Positions 51,212-60,445 of a DNA stretch of 64,000 nucleotides are shown one piece after another. Numbering within the stretch: the stretch's first letter is position 1; every line of letters starts with the position of its first letter. Made by a program: the position numbers and the translations under genes. A model generated the notes under the pieces. It searched no databases. It worked only from the letters and a program-made list of their open reading frames with translations, and was not told the origin of the DNA. Source of the stretch: Mycobacterium sp. ACS1612 (GTDB lineage Bacteria; Actinomycetota; Actinomycetes; Mycobacteriales; Mycobacteriaceae). The stretch is taken from NCBI RefSeq assembly GCF_001667505.1, contig NZ_LZHZ01000004.1, positions 1 through 64,000 on the forward strand, in the 5' to 3' direction.

Positions 51212-51865
51212 ATGCAATTGACGCATTTCGGCCATTCATGCCTACTCGCGAATTTCAAGGGCGATTCAGGACAGGACACCACCGTCCTGTTCGACCCGGG
51301 GACCTTTTCGCATGGGTTCGAGGGCATCACCGGGCTGTCGGCCATCCTGATCACCCACCAGCACCCCGATCATGCCGACACGGCGCGGCTACCGGCGCTC
51401 GTCGAGGCCAACCCGCAGGCCGCGCTGTACGCCGACCCGCAGACCGCCGAACAACTCGGCGACCCCTGGCAGGCCGTGCACGTCGGCGACGAGTTGAGCA
51501 TCGGGCACCTGGCCGTGCGCGGAGTCGGCGGCAGGCACGCGGTGATCCACCCGGAAATCCCTGTGATAGACAACATTTCGTACCTCATCGGCGACGGCTC
51601 GCATGCCGCCCGGTTGATGCATCCCGGCGACGCGCTGTTCGCCCCCGGTGAGCCCGTCGACGTGCTGGCCACTCCCGCGGCCGCCCCGTGGATGAAGGTG
51701 TCGGAGGCGGTCGACTATCTGCGCGCCGTCGCACCCGCCCGCGCCGTACCCATCCATCAGGCGATCATCGAACCGAACGCCCGCGGCCTCTACTACGGGC
51801 GGCTGTCCGAGATGACCAACGCCGACTTCCAGGTGCTCGAACCCGAGAACGCGACGGAGTTCTAG
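51212..51865 (+). CDS. Metallo-beta-lactamase-fold hydrolase
   Basis: A 217-aa UlaG-like MBL protein, counterpart of Rv0786c. The metal motif HxHxDH appears as ITHQHPDHADTARLP (about 49-63). An early LTHFGHSCLL and DPGTFSHGFEGI are typical of the YtnP/UlaG branch. The later ligands are GGRHAVIHPEIPVIDN and HPGDALFAPG. The substrate is unknown. Its last 4 bases overlap the convergent flavoprotein gene. Confidence 0.88.
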   Translation: MQLTHFGHSCLLANFKGDSGQDTTVLFDPGTFSHGFEGITGLSAILITHQHPDHADTARLPALVEANPQAALYADPQTAEQLGDPWQAVHVGDELSIGHLAVRGVGGRHAVIHPEIPVIDNISYLIGDGSHAARLMHPGDALFAPGEPVDVLATPAAAPWMKVSEAVDYLRAVAPARAVPIHQAIIEPNARGLYYGRLSEMTNADFQVLEPENATEF

Positions 51866-53505
51866 GCCGTAGCCCTCGCCGCTGCCCGGCCCGCCGCTCG
51901 CCCCGAGAACACGCATCCGCCCAGGAAGGTGCCCTCCAGCGAGCGGTAGCCGTGCACGCCGCCGCCGCCGAATCCGGCCGCCTCGCCGGCTGCGTACAAA
52001 CCGTCGAACGGGGTGCCGTCGGGTTTGAGCGCCCGCGAGTCCAGGTCGGTTTCCAACCCGCCCAACGACTTGCGGGTCAGGATGTGCAGTTTGACGGCGA
52101 TCAACGGGCCGGCCTTCGGATCGGTGAGCCGGTGCGGGGCGACGACGCGGCCGAACCGGTCGCCGAGGTAGTTGCGCGCCACCCGGATCGAGGCGATCTG
52201 GGTGTCCTTGGTGAACCGGTTGGCCACCTCGCGGTCGCGGGCAGTCACCTCCGCCTCGACGGTCGCATAGTCCAGCGGCACCACGTCAGGCACCTTGTTC
52301 ATTGCAGATACCAAGTCGCGCAGCGAGTTTGCGCTGACGAAGTCGACACCCTCGTCCACGAACGCTTGTACCGGCGGCGGTGCCCCAGGCCGCACCCGCC
52401 GCAACACATCGCGCACGCTCTTGCCGGTGAGGTCGGGATTCTGCTCCTGCCCGGACAACGCGAACTCCTTTTCGATGATTCGCGCGTTGAGGACGTACCA
52501 CGTGTAGTCCTGCCCGGTTTGCGAGATGTACTCCAGCGTGCCGAGCGTGTCGAAGCCCGGATACAACGGCGACGGCAACCGTTTGCCGTTGGCGTCCAGC
52601 CACAACGACGACGGCCCAGGAATGATCCGGATGCCGTGCAACGGCCAGATGGGGTCGTAGTTCGTGATGCCCTCGGTGTAGTGCCACATCCGGTCGCTGT
52701 TGATCACCCGAGCACCGGCCGATTCGGTGATGCCGATCATCCGCCCGTCGACGTGCGCGGGAACCCCGCTGAGCAACTGCTCGGGCACCCGGCCCATCCG
52801 CTTCGGCCAGTTCTGCCGCACCAGGTCGTGGTTACCGCCGATCCCGCCACTGGCGACGACTACCGCCTGTGCGCGAAATTCGAAGTCGCCGACGACATTT
52901 CGTGACGACTCCACACCGCGCGCAGCGGTCGTAGGTTCCAGCACCGCACCGCGCACTCCGGTGACCGCGCCGCTGTCCACGACCAGCTCGTCGACGCGGT
53001 GGCGGTGCGCGAACCGCACCTTGGCGTTGCCCAGCAGCCTGCGCGCGAAGATGTCGACGATCGCAGGCCCGGTGCCCCAGGTGATGTGGAAGCGCGGCAC
53101 CGAGTTGCCGTGGCCGCGGGCGTCGTAGCCGCCCCGCTCGGCCCAGCCGACCAGCGGGAAGGTCCGCAGACCGCGCTCGTGCAGCCAACTGCGCTTCTCC
53201 CCCGCGGCGAAGTCGACGTAGGCGTGCGCCCACTGCCGCGGCCAGTGGTCCTCGGGCCGGTCGAAGCCCGCGGTGCCCAGCCAGTCCTGCAACGCCAGCT
53301 CGTGGCTGTCGCGGATGCCCAGCCGCCGCTGCTCCGGGCTGTCCACGAAGAACAGCCCGCCGAACGACCAGAACGCCTGGCCACCGACGTTGTTGGCGTT
53401 CTCCTGGTCCACGATCAACACGCTGCGGCCACGTTCGACCAGCTCACACGCGGCCACCAGACCGGCCAGACCGGCACCTACCACGATCACATCAGCATCT
53501 GCCAC
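51862..53505 (-). CDS. FAD-binding dehydrogenase (KstD/fumarate-reductase-like)
   Basis: A 547-aa flavoprotein, counterpart of Rv0785. The N-terminal FAD motif is VIVVGAGLAGLVAACELVERG (GxGxxG). The substrate domain carries HITWGTGPAIVDIFARRL, and the C-terminal FAD end is LYAAGEAAGFGGGGVHGYRSLEGTFLGGCVFSGRAAG. It belongs to the FAD_binding_2 family, with 3-ketosteroid dehydrogenases and fumarate reductase flavoproteins. The exact substrate is not evident. It is 22 bp after the deacetylase-like gene in the same direction. Confidence 0.88.
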   Translation of the reverse strand: MADADVIVVGAGLAGLVAACELVERGRSVLIVDQENANNVGGQAFWSFGGLFFVDSPEQRRLGIRDSHELALQDWLGTAGFDRPEDHWPRQWAHAYVDFAAGEKRSWLHERGLRTFPLVGWAERGGYDARGHGNSVPRFHITWGTGPAIVDIFARRLLGNAKVRFAHRHRVDELVVDSGAVTGVRGAVLEPTTAARGVESSRNVVGDFEFRAQAVVVASGGIGGNHDLVRQNWPKRMGRVPEQLLSGVPAHVDGRMIGITESAGARVINSDRMWHYTEGITNYDPIWPLHGIRIIPGPSSLWLDANGKRLPSPLYPGFDTLGTLEYISQTGQDYTWYVLNARIIEKEFALSGQEQNPDLTGKSVRDVLRRVRPGAPPPVQAFVDEGVDFVSANSLRDLVSAMNKVPDVVPLDYATVEAEVTARDREVANRFTKDTQIASIRVARNYLGDRFGRVVAPHRLTDPKAGPLIAVKLHILTRKSLGGLETDLDSRALKPDGTPFDGLYAAGEAAGFGGGGVHGYRSLEGTFLGGCVFSGRAAGRAAARATA

Positions 53506-53527
53506 GCCGCCACGTTAGCGGCGTTGG

Positions 53528-54232
53528 CTATGCCGCGTCTGTCAGAGCGGGATATGGATCCCAGTGGTAGACGCACGGCACGCACCCGTGCATCAACGCC
53601 AGGTCGACGGCATCCAACATGGCCTGCCGCGGCCCCGGCCGACGCAGATGACGTGCGGCCACCGCGACGCGGACGACACCCTCGCGCCGCGCCGAGCGTT
53701 CGGCCGACAGGACAAGCGTTCGACACCACCACGGCTCGCTCAGGAACCCCTCGCCGATGCCGAGCACCCGGCTCCGCACGGTGGTCTGACGAACCAGATC
53801 GGTGATACCGCTCAGCCCGGCGACGAGCCGAAACCCAGTGCGGGGCAACGCCATCATGGTGCCCTGCGATACCGTCCATCCGGGTGCGGCGAACAGCCGG
53901 GTCCGCAACCCCAGATGCTCGAGCACCCGGTCCGCGCCCATCAACCGCAGATTCGCTTCGTGCGCTTGCAAAGTGGCGAACTCGCCGCGTCGCTTCTTGG
54001 TGGCCGCCTCGTCAAAGCCGTGCAGCACGATGGCATCACCGCGGGTGCGCCGGTCTGCAAGCCACTCGACCGTCGGCGCATCCGAGTCGAGCCGGTAGCC
54101 CCCTTTGATTCTCGGCGCCACCAAAAACGAGGCAGGCACCCCACGTTCGTCAAGCCGGCCGCGGAACGCGGCGACGTCGGCCAGCGTGCGATCGCTGATC
54201 CCGGAAACCGAGACGATCAGTTGTCCAGCCAC
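53528..54232 (-). CDS. DUF2334 polysaccharide deacetylase-like protein
   Basis: A 234-aa protein, counterpart of Rv0784. It resembles the DUF2334 branch of polysaccharide deacetylases: IVSVSGISDRTLADVAAFRGRL, DAIVLHGFDE, and RTRLFAAPGWTVS. The first metal-binding Asp of active deacetylases (usually DD after the first strand) is replaced by SG, so activity is doubtful. It has no signal peptide. It probably shares an mRNA with the flavoprotein gene. Confidence 0.75.
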   Translation of the reverse strand: MAGQLIVSVSGISDRTLADVAAFRGRLDERGVPASFLVAPRIKGGYRLDSDAPTVEWLADRRTRGDAIVLHGFDEAATKKRRGEFATLQAHEANLRLMGADRVLEHLGLRTRLFAAPGWTVSQGTMMALPRTGFRLVAGLSGITDLVRQTTVRSRVLGIGEGFLSEPWWCRTLVLSAERSARREGVVRVAVAARHLRRPGPRQAMLDAVDLALMHGCVPCVYHWDPYPALTDAA

Positions 54233-54294
54233 GCGTTCAGTGTGGCGCCGGCAAATGTCGCGACGGTTTACAACACGTGGTCAGCAGTTGACAT

Positions 54295-54786
54295 CTACCG
54301 GGGCAACACCGATTCGATGGCCGCGATCACCTCAGGCGCATCCGGCACCGTGCGCGGCCGGAACCGGTTGAGCACCTGACCGCCGGGGGCGAGCAGGAAC
54401 TTCTCGAAGTTCCACTGGACGTCGCCCGCCTCGCCGGAGGCATCCGGCGTCCTGGTCAGCTCGACGTAGAGCGGGTGGCGGTTCGCGCCGTTCACGTCGG
54501 TCTTGGCCAGCAGCGGAAATGTCACGCCGTAGTTGGTGGCGCAGAACGTCTGGATCTCCTCGGCGGTGCCCGGCTCCTGGCCCATGAACTGGTTGCACGG
54601 CACCCCGATCACCGTCAGGCCGCGGTCAGCGTAGTCCTTCGCCAGCTGCTCCAACGCGGTGTATTGCGGAGTCAGCCCACACTTCGACGCCACGTTCACC
54701 ACCAACGCAGCGCCGCCGGCCAACTCGGCCAGCGTGGTCGGCCGTCCGTCCAGCGTCGTCAATGCGATGTCAGTCAGCGAGGTCAT
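54295..54786 (-). CDS. Glutathione peroxidase family protein
   Basis: A 163-aa thiol peroxidase. The peroxidatic Cys is in VVNVASKCGLTPQYTALEQL (Cys rather than selenocysteine). Partner residues are in IGVPCNQFMGQEPG (Gln) and VQWNFEKFLL (Trp and Asn). FCATNYGVTFPLLAK may hold the resolving Cys. Mycobacteria lack glutathione, so thioredoxin or mycothiol is the likely reductant. It lies 11 bp after a TetR gene and is probably co-transcribed with it. The ATG at 54786 begins the conserved domain. Confidence 0.92.
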   Translation of the reverse strand: MTSLTDIALTTLDGRPTTLAELAGGAALVVNVASKCGLTPQYTALEQLAKDYADRGLTVIGVPCNQFMGQEPGTAEEIQTFCATNYGVTFPLLAKTDVNGANRHPLYVELTRTPDASGEAGDVQWNFEKFLLAPGGQVLNRFRPRTVPDAPEVIAAIESVLPR

Positions 54787-54797
54787 AACCCGGCACG

Positions 54798-55355
54798 CTA
54801 CCGGTTCGTGAACAGCATCCCGGCGACCCGGTGCACCAGCGCGATCGGATCGGTGTCGTTGTCGATCGCTTGATTGAGCCATAGCAGCGAAAAGCCGTGC
54901 ACCAGAGACCATGCCGCCAATGCCGCGGCCTGTGGATCGCCCTTGGCGTTCAGATCGTCGAGCGTGCCTACCCCTTGTGCCAACTCGGTCCCGGCGGCAT
55001 CCATCGACGCGATCAGTTCGGGGTCCGCGGAGTTGACCAGCGACCGGTCGAACATCACCGCGTAGTGGCCGGGATGGTCCAGCGCGAATCGGACGTAGGC
55101 CAGTGCCGCGTCAAGGAAGTCCGGCCGCGCGTCTCGCAGCGCCTCGGTCAGCAGGCGCCACCCCTCGGCGGCGAGCGCGGTGAACAGTCCGCGACGGTCG
55201 GTGAAGTGATGCGCGGGCGCGGCGTGGGACACCCCGGCCTCCCGCGCGAGCTCACGCAGCGAGATTCCGTCGGCGCCGCGCTCGGCGACAAGGGTGGCGG
55301 CCTTGGCCAGGATCACGGCCTTCAGATCGCCGTGGTGATAGGTGTCCCTGCTCAT
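54798..55355 (-). CDS. TetR family transcriptional regulator
   Basis: A 185-aa regulator with the HTH RGADGISLRELAREAGVSHAAPAHHFTDRRGLFTALAAEGW (about 27-67), preceded by YHHGDLKAVILAKAATLV. The HGDL/HHF pattern and the WHG_2-like C-terminal domain are common. It is divergent from a DoxX gene with two matching palindromes in the gap, and upstream of a peroxidase gene. The set suggests an oxidative or electrophile response. The inducer is unknown. Confidence 0.88.
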   Translation of the reverse strand: MSRDTYHHGDLKAVILAKAATLVAERGADGISLRELAREAGVSHAAPAHHFTDRRGLFTALAAEGWRLLTEALRDARPDFLDAALAYVRFALDHPGHYAVMFDRSLVNSADPELIASMDAAGTELAQGVGTLDDLNAKGDPQAAALAAWSLVHGFSLLWLNQAIDNDTDPIALVHRVAGMLFTNR

Positions 55356-55366
55356 CTGCCGATCAT

Positions 55367-55385
55367 ATCTTGACAGTGCCTAGAT
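55367..55385. promoter_or_regulatory. TetR operator candidate 1
   Basis: ATCTTGACAGTGCCTAGAT, an imperfect 19-bp palindrome centred on G (arms ATCTTGACA and TGCCTAGAT, 7 of 9 pairs). It sits 12 bp before the TetR start. It matches site 2 at 16 of 19 positions. Confidence 0.6.
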
Positions 55386-55400
55386 TCCCGCATAACCTCA

Positions 55401-55419
55401 ATCTTGTCACTGTCTAGAT
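55401..55419. promoter_or_regulatory. TetR operator candidate 2
   Basis: ATCTTGTCACTGTCTAGAT, the second copy of the same 19-bp palindrome, 34 bp away centre to centre and 12 bp before the DoxX ATG. Two sites flanking the divergent promoters fit coordinated repression of both units. Confidence 0.6.
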
Positions 55420-55430
55420 TAGGAGTCGCA

Positions 55431-55880
55431 ATGGCAGTCGTCCTCACCCTGGTCTTCGGCACCCTGGCCGCCCGCCTGGTCGGCTGGCTGGGGGTCGATT
55501 ACGTCGCAGGTTGGCCGGAAGCGCTCGCGGTCGGCCTGGCGGCGATGTTCGTGTTGACCGGGGCCGCGCACTTCGTGAACCCACTGCGGCGCGACATGAT
55601 CGCGATCGTCCCGCCGCGGCTACCCGCGCCGGGTCTGCTCGTCACGTTCACCGGCGTGCTGGAACTGCTGGGCGCGGCCGGACTGCTCTACCCGCCGACC
55701 CGTGTCGCGGCAGCGGTGTGTCTTTTCGTGCTGATGTTGGTGATGTTCCCGGCCAACATCTATGCGTCGCGGATGTCCGACCCGCCGAAGTCGATGAACT
55801 CACGGTTGGACGTGCGAACGGCGGAGGAGATCGTGTTCCTAGCCGCCGCCGTCGTGGTTGGCCTTGGCGGCGTCCAGTAG
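55431..55880 (+). CDS. DoxX family membrane protein
   Basis: A 149-aa protein with four membrane helices: AVVLTLVFGTLAARLVGWLG, PEALAVGLAAMFVLTGAAHF, PGLLVTFTGVLELLGAAGLL and VAAAVCLFVLMLVMFPANIYA, followed by a further hydrophobic end. The RLPAPGLLVTFTGVLELLGA block and PANIYASRM are DoxX-like signatures. In M. tuberculosis a DoxX relative associates with superoxide dismutase and a thiol-transferase in a redox complex. The ATG at 55431 has GGAG 5 bases upstream. Its 3' end overlaps the convergent ptrB end by 42 bp. Confidence 0.85.
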   Translation: MAVVLTLVFGTLAARLVGWLGVDYVAGWPEALAVGLAAMFVLTGAAHFVNPLRRDMIAIVPPRLPAPGLLVTFTGVLELLGAAGLLYPPTRVAAAVCLFVLMLVMFPANIYASRMSDPPKSMNSRLDVRTAEEIVFLAAAVVVGLGGVQ

Positions 55881-57944
55881 CCAGGCGTACTCGAACGCCA
55901 CTTCCTTCCAGCGCTCATAGCGGCCGCTGATCCCGCCGTGGCCGGCGTTCATCTCGGTCTTCAGCAGCACCGGGTGATCGTCGGTCTTGGTGTGTCGAAG
56001 CGCCGCAACCCATTTCGCAGGTTCGACATACAGGACGCGGGTGTCGTTCAGCGATGTCATCGCGAGGATCGGCGGATAGTCTTTCGCCTCGATGTTCTCG
56101 TAGGGTGAGTAGGACTTCATGTAGTGGTAGACGTCCTTGTCTTCCAACGGGTTTCCCCACTCGTCCCACTCGGTGACCGTCAAAGGCAGCGACGGGTCGA
56201 GGATGGTGGTCAACGCGTCGACGAACGGCACCGCAGCGAGGATGCCCGCGAACAGTTCCGGCGCCATGTTGGCGACCGCGCCCATCAGCAACCCGCCCGC
56301 GCTGCCGCCAAAGGCCACCAGGTTCTCCGGTCGGGTGACGTCGGTCTGGATGAGGTGGTGCGCCACCACGATGAAATCGGTGAAGGTGTTCTTCTTCTCC
56401 AGCAGCTTGCCGTGCTCGTACCAGGATCTGCCGAGCTCGCCGCCGCCGCGTACATGGGCGACCGCGAACACCATGCCCCGGTCGAGCAGCGACAGCCGGG
56501 CGATGGAAAACCGTGGGTCTTCGCAGGATTCGTAGGCGCCGTAGCCGTACAGCAGCGTCGGAGCGGGGTACGGCAAGCCGATGCGGTGGACGATCGAAAT
56601 CGGTACGCGCACACCGTCGGGGGCGACGGCCCAGTCGCGCCGCTCGACGTACTCGTCGGGGTGATAGTCGCCGAGTACGGGTTGCTCACGCAGCAGCGTG
56701 CGCTCGCCGGTGGCCAGGTCGATGTCGTAGATGCGCACCGGGATGACGAACGACGTCGCACCGATCCGCAGCTTGGGCGAACTCCAGTTCGGGTTCGCCG
56801 AGAGGCCCGCCGACATCAACTCGGAGTCGAACGTGATGTCCTCGGGGCGGCCGTATTCGCCGTCGGCGTATATGGGCCACAGCTGAATCCGCGGCAGCGC
56901 CTCACTGCGGTAGCTGACGACCAGATGTCCCTCGAACGCGTCGACCGAGTCGAGTCGGACGTCGCCTCGGTGTTCGATCAGGGTCCGAACGTTGGTGGGA
57001 TCGCTGACCGGAGCCTCGACGAGCGTGAAGTTCTCGGCGCCGTCGTTGTGCAAGATCAAAAACCGGTCCTCGCCGCCGACGATCGCGTGCTCGACGGAGT
57101 ACTCGACCAGTTCGCGCCGCGGCCAGATGGTGGTGAACTCGGCCTCACCGTCTCCTGCGTCGCCGTAGCGCATCTCGGTCGTGACGGCGCTGCCTGCGGC
57201 GATGACGATGTATTTGTTGCTGCGGGTGCGGCCGACAGCGAGCCAGAACTTCTCGTCGGGCTCGTGGTAGACCTTCTCGGCGGGCAAGCCGGAGCCCAGG
57301 CGATGTCGCCATACCGTGTCCGGGCGCCATGCCTCGTCGACCGTGACGTAGTAGATCGTGTGGTTGTCGGCCGCCCAGGTGGCTCCGGCGCCGATGCCGA
57401 CGATCTCGTCGTCGTACAGAGCTCCGGTGCGTAAGTCCTTAAAGCGCAGCGTGTATCGTTCGTCACCCTTGACGTCCACGGAGTAGGCCAGGATGTTGCC
57501 GTCCAGGCTGACCGACGCGGCGCCGAGAGCGAAGTAGTCGTGTCCTTCAGCCTCGACGTTCTCATCGAGCAAGATCTGCTCGCCGGGGATCTCGGTGTTC
57601 TCGTCGAACTGCGGCGGCACCCAGTCGTCGGGATCTGCGACGGGGCAACGGCATTGCACGCTGTATTGCTTGCCCTCGAAGCTGCGGCCGTAGTACCACC
57701 AATCGCCGCGCCGAGTCGGCACCGACAGATCGGTTTCCTTGGTCCGCGCCTTGATCTCGTCAAAGATCTTCTGCCGCAGCGGGGCCAACGACTCGGTGAC
57801 GTGGTCGGTGTATTCGTTCTCGGCCTTGAGGTACTCGAGAACTTCGGGGTCGTCTTTGTCGCGCAACCACTCGTAAGGGTCGACGAAGACGTCGCCGTGA
57901 TACTCGCGGCGATGATCGATGCGTTTGGCTACAGGCGGGTTCAC
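55839..57944 (-). CDS. ptrB: Oligopeptidase B (S9 prolyl oligopeptidase family)
   Basis: A 701-aa cytosolic serine peptidase that cleaves small peptides after basic residues. The beta-propeller covers about residues 75-400. The catalytic domain has [16 protein letters not shown], the nucleophile in [17 protein letters not shown], the Asp region in [15 protein letters not shown], and the His in [15 protein letters not shown]. In M. tuberculosis the gene is split into two frames (ptrBa, ptrBb); here it is one intact frame. The GTG start overlaps the purC stop by 4 bases. Confidence 0.95.
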   Translation of the reverse strand: MNPPVAKRIDHRREYHGDVFVDPYEWLRDKDDPEVLEYLKAENEYTDHVTESLAPLRQKIFDEIKARTKETDLSVPTRRGDWWYYGRSFEGKQYSVQCRCPVADPDDWVPPQFDENTEIPGEQILLDENVEAEGHDYFALGAASVSLDGNILAYSVDVKGDERYTLRFKDLRTGALYDDEIVGIGAGATWAADNHTIYYVTVDEAWRPDTVWRHRLGSGLPAEKVYHEPDEKFWLAVGRTRSNKYIVIAAGSAVTTEMRYGDAGDGEAEFTTIWPRRELVEYSVEHAIVGGEDRFLILHNDGAENFTLVEAPVSDPTNVRTLIEHRGDVRLDSVDAFEGHLVVSYRSEALPRIQLWPIYADGEYGRPEDITFDSELMSAGLSANPNWSSPKLRIGATSFVIPVRIYDIDLATGERTLLREQPVLGDYHPDEYVERRDWAVAPDGVRVPISIVHRIGLPYPAPTLLYGYGAYESCEDPRFSIARLSLLDRGMVFAVAHVRGGGELGRSWYEHGKLLEKKNTFTDFIVVAHHLIQTDVTRPENLVAFGGSAGGLLMGAVANMAPELFAGILAAVPFVDALTTILDPSLPLTVTEWDEWGNPLEDKDVYHYMKSYSPYENIEAKDYPPILAMTSLNDTRVLYVEPAKWVAALRHTKTDDHPVLLKTEMNAGHGGISGRYERWKEVAFEYAWLLDAAKANHDGGG

Positions 57945-58828
57945 GGTTTGATCCAGTCGCTGAACTTACGGCCCGAAATGCGTTCGTAGGCCTCGATGTA
58001 ACGGGAGCGGGTGGCGTCGACGATGTCGGGTGGCAGCGGGGGCGGCGGCTTGTCGCCGTTGCGGTCCCAGCCGGACTCCGGGCTGGTCAGCCAGTTGCGC
58101 ACGAACTGCTTGTCGAAACTCTGCTGGACGACACCCTCCCGGTATTCGTCGGCGCGCCAGTACCTGCTGGAGTCCGGGGTGAAGACCTCATCGGCGAGGC
58201 GCAGGTTGCCTTGCTTGTCGACGCCGAACTCGAATTTGGTGTCGGCGACGATGATGCCCTTCGTCAGCGCATGATCGGCGCCCTGCACGTAGGTCTGCAT
58301 GGTCTTCTCCCGCAACTGGTTGGCCCGCACCGCGCCGACCAATTCGATCACGTCGTTGAACGAGATGTTCTCGTCGTGTTGTCCTAGTTCGGCTTTGGTG
58401 GCCGGGGTGAACAACGGCTGGGCGAATTTACTGGCCTCCGTCAGCCCCGGCGGCAATGCGATGCCGCACACCTTGCCGGTCTTCTGATAGTCGATCAGCC
58501 CGGACCCCGTCAGGTAGCCGCGGGCCACCGCCTCCACCGGCAGCATCTCGAGTTCCTGCACCACCAAGGCCCGGCCGAGCACCTCTTGCGGGATGCGCTC
58601 GTCGTCGGGCGGGCCGGCCAGGTGGTTGGGCGCCGAGACGAAGTCGAAAAAGAAGACGCTCATCGCGGTCAGGATGCGGCCCTTATCGGGTATCTCCGAG
58701 TCCAGGATGTAGTCGTAGGCGGAGATCCGGTCGGTGGCGACGAACAACAGTGTCTCGTCGTCGACGCGGTACAGTTCGCGAACCTTGCCGCTGGCCAGAT
58801 GTTCGTAGTCCGACAGAGACGGGCGCAT
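57941..58828 (-). CDS. purC: SAICAR synthase PurC
   Basis: A 295-aa enzyme that joins CAIR and aspartate with ATP. Motifs: [27 protein letters not shown] (about 12-38), [27 protein letters not shown], and [14 protein letters not shown]. The ATG at 58828 has TAGGCT 6 bases upstream (leaderless). It is coupled to ptrB downstream, an unusual pairing of purine synthesis and peptide breakdown that is conserved in mycobacteria. Confidence 0.97.
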   Translation of the reverse strand: MRPSLSDYEHLASGKVRELYRVDDETLLFVATDRISAYDYILDSEIPDKGRILTAMSVFFFDFVSAPNHLAGPPDDERIPQEVLGRALVVQELEMLPVEAVARGYLTGSGLIDYQKTGKVCGIALPPGLTEASKFAQPLFTPATKAELGQHDENISFNDVIELVGAVRANQLREKTMQTYVQGADHALTKGIIVADTKFEFGVDKQGNLRLADEVFTPDSSRYWRADEYREGVVQQSFDKQFVRNWLTSPESGWDRNGDKPPPPLPPDIVDATRSRYIEAYERISGRKFSDWIKP

Positions 58829-58834
58829 CGGGCC

Positions 58835-58840
58835 AGCCTA
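58835..58840 (-). promoter_or_regulatory. -10 element of purC
   Basis: TAGGCT on the minus strand, 6 bases before the purC ATG, predicting a leaderless purC-ptrB mRNA. Confidence 0.5.
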
Positions 58841-58858
58841 TCTGCTGGGATCAACCTT

Positions 58859-59485
58859 ATGACGTCCCGTTACGTGCCCTATGCCACCACACCGACGCGG
58901 CTGCTCAGGCAGTTGATCAGCGACGTGGTGGTGATCGCCTGGACGACCGTGTGGGTGCTGGTCGGGATGGCGGTGCATTCCGCTGTGTCGGCCATCGGCG
59001 AGGTCGGTCGCCAGGTCGAGGCCGGCGCCAACGGCGTCGCCGACAACCTCAACTCGGCCGGTGACCGCACAGACGACTTTCCGCTCATCGGTGATGCGCT
59101 TGCCAAGCCGCTGCGAGCGGCCAGCGAGGCCGCGCTCGACATCGCGGGCGGCGGGCACAGCTTGTTTACGACGGCGTCGTGGTTGTCCTGGGTGCTTGCA
59201 CTGGCGGTCGCCGCCCCGCCGATCCTGTTCGTCGCGCTGCCCTGGCTGTTTCTGCGGATCCGGTTCTTCCGCCGCAAGTGGACGGCCATCACACTGTCCT
59301 CGACGGCGGCGGGTGAGCAATTGCTCGCCCTGCGGGCGCTGGCCAACCGGCCGTTAGCCAAGCTCGCCGCGATCACGCCCGACCCGGTGGGCGCGTGGCG
59401 GGATCTCGACCCCATCGCGATCCGCGGCCTGGCCGCGCTGGAACTCCGGGCGGCGGGCGTCCGGGTCCGCCGCATCCCCCACTGA
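58859..59485 (+). CDS. Two-helix membrane protein of unknown function
   Basis: A 208-aa protein, counterpart of Rv0779c. Two membrane helices (LISDVVVIAWTTVWVLVGMAV, about 19-39, and WLSWVLALAVAAPPILFVALPWLFL, about 105-129) flank an outer segment with a coiled-coil-like pattern (AIGEVGRQVEAGANGVADNL). A basic cytoplasmic tail follows (IRFFRRKWTAIT) and ends RVRRIPH. The ATG at 58859 is 30 bp from divergent purC. The function is unknown. A long hairpin begins directly at its stop. Confidence 0.8.
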   Translation: MTSRYVPYATTPTRLLRQLISDVVVIAWTTVWVLVGMAVHSAVSAIGEVGRQVEAGANGVADNLNSAGDRTDDFPLIGDALAKPLRAASEAALDIAGGGHSLFTTASWLSWVLALAVAAPPILFVALPWLFLRIRFFRRKWTAITLSSTAAGEQLLALRALANRPLAKLAAITPDPVGAWRDLDPIAIRGLAALELRAAGVRVRRIPH

Positions 59486-59538
59486 GCGATTTCGGTGTGC
59501 TGGGTCGCGCCCGCCGCGACTGAACACACCGAAATCGC
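59486..59538 (+). terminator. Long nested hairpin
   Basis: GCGATTTCGGTGTG (59486-59499) pairs perfectly with CACACCGAAATCGC (59525-59538). Inside the loop GTCGCG and CGCGAC pair around CCCGC. It starts immediately after the stop of the two-helix membrane protein gene and lies 43 bp before the next gene. The sequence resembles intergenic palindromes common in mycobacteria. Confidence 0.65.
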
Positions 59539-59581
59539 AGCGAGTGGAACCGCGCAGGCCGTCACTGCCGTCCATTAAGTC

Positions 59582-60445
59582 GTGCTCGATGACTACCTAC
59601 GCCGACATGACGGCGTCATCACATTGACTCAAGCGCGCAGCGCGGGCCTGAGCAAGCATGCTGTCAACCGACGAACACAGGCCGGTCAGTGGGTGCGATG
59701 TTCCCAGGGCGTGTACTTCGTCGACGACAGGCCGTTTACCGACCGGGCACGTATCCGCGCCGCGGTGTGGGGCTACGGGGACCGAGCCACCGCGAGCGGT
59801 TTGGCCGCGGCGTGGTGGCACGACCTGACCAGATACCCGCCCGACGTCGTCGAGGTGACAGTGCCCCGTCAGGGCGCGAGCCGATGCCACGCGGCTACCA
59901 GATTGAGGCGGCGGGATCTGGATCCACACGACGTCGTCGAGCGCGACGGCTTACGCGTGACGGCGCTGCCGCTGACCGTGGTCGAGGCCGCCGCCAGACG
60001 CGGCGCCGGCGCCAAGCTGATGGACTCCGCACTGCAGCGCCATGTCGAACTGCCGCAACTCTGGAAAGCCCATCTGCGCAACAAGGGCCGCTACGGTTCG
60101 CCCGCCGCGAGGCGACTGCTTGTGGCCGCGGCCGACGGCGCCCGCTCCGAAGCCGAACGCCTGCTGATCAAGCTGTTGCGAGACAACAACATCACCGGCT
60201 GGAAGGCCAACTATCCGGTCGGCGGATACAAGGTCGACGTCGGATTCCCGGCGGAGAAGATAGCCGTCGAAACCGACGGCTGGGCCTTTCACCACAGCCG
60301 GGAAGACTTCCAGATCGACCGCGAACGACAGAACAAGCTGATCCTGCTCGGCTGGCTGGTGCTGCGCTTCACGTGGCTGGATCTGACGGAGTATCCGCAG
60401 CGCGTGCTCGCCGAAATCGAAGCAGCGCGTCGGTCGCGACGATGA
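59582..60445 (+). CDS. AbiEi-like domain / DUF559 nuclease-fold protein
   Basis: A 287-aa protein. The N-terminus is a winged-helix AbiEi-type domain (VITLTQARSAGLSKHAVNRRTQAGQWVRCSQGVYFV, about 12-47), as in type IV toxin-antitoxin regulators. The C-terminus is DUF559 with a PD-(D/E)xK-like core: SEAERLLIKLLRDNNI, YKVDVGFPAEKIAVETDGWAFH (Asp, Glu) and [15 protein letters not shown]. Fusions of this kind are numerous in mycobacteria and are of unknown role, with DNA defence suspected. No toxin partner is adjacent. It overlaps the convergent transporter gene by 77 bp. Confidence 0.82.
   Translation: MLDDYLRRHDGVITLTQARSAGLSKHAVNRRTQAGQWVRCSQGVYFVDDRPFTDRARIRAAVWGYGDRATASGLAAAWWHDLTRYPPDVVEVTVPRQGASRCHAATRLRRRDLDPHDVVERDGLRVTALPLTVVEAAARRGAGAKLMDSALQRHVELPQLWKAHLRNKGRYGSPAARRLLVAAADGARSEAERLLIKLLRDNNITGWKANYPVGGYKVDVGFPAEKIAVETDGWAFHHSREDFQIDRERQNKLILLGWLVLRFTWLDLTEYPQRVLAEIEAARRSRR

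Noticed and set aside
56124..57434. A 436-codon plus-strand frame opposite ptrB
   Set aside because: It is antisense to the intact ptrB gene and has no family features.
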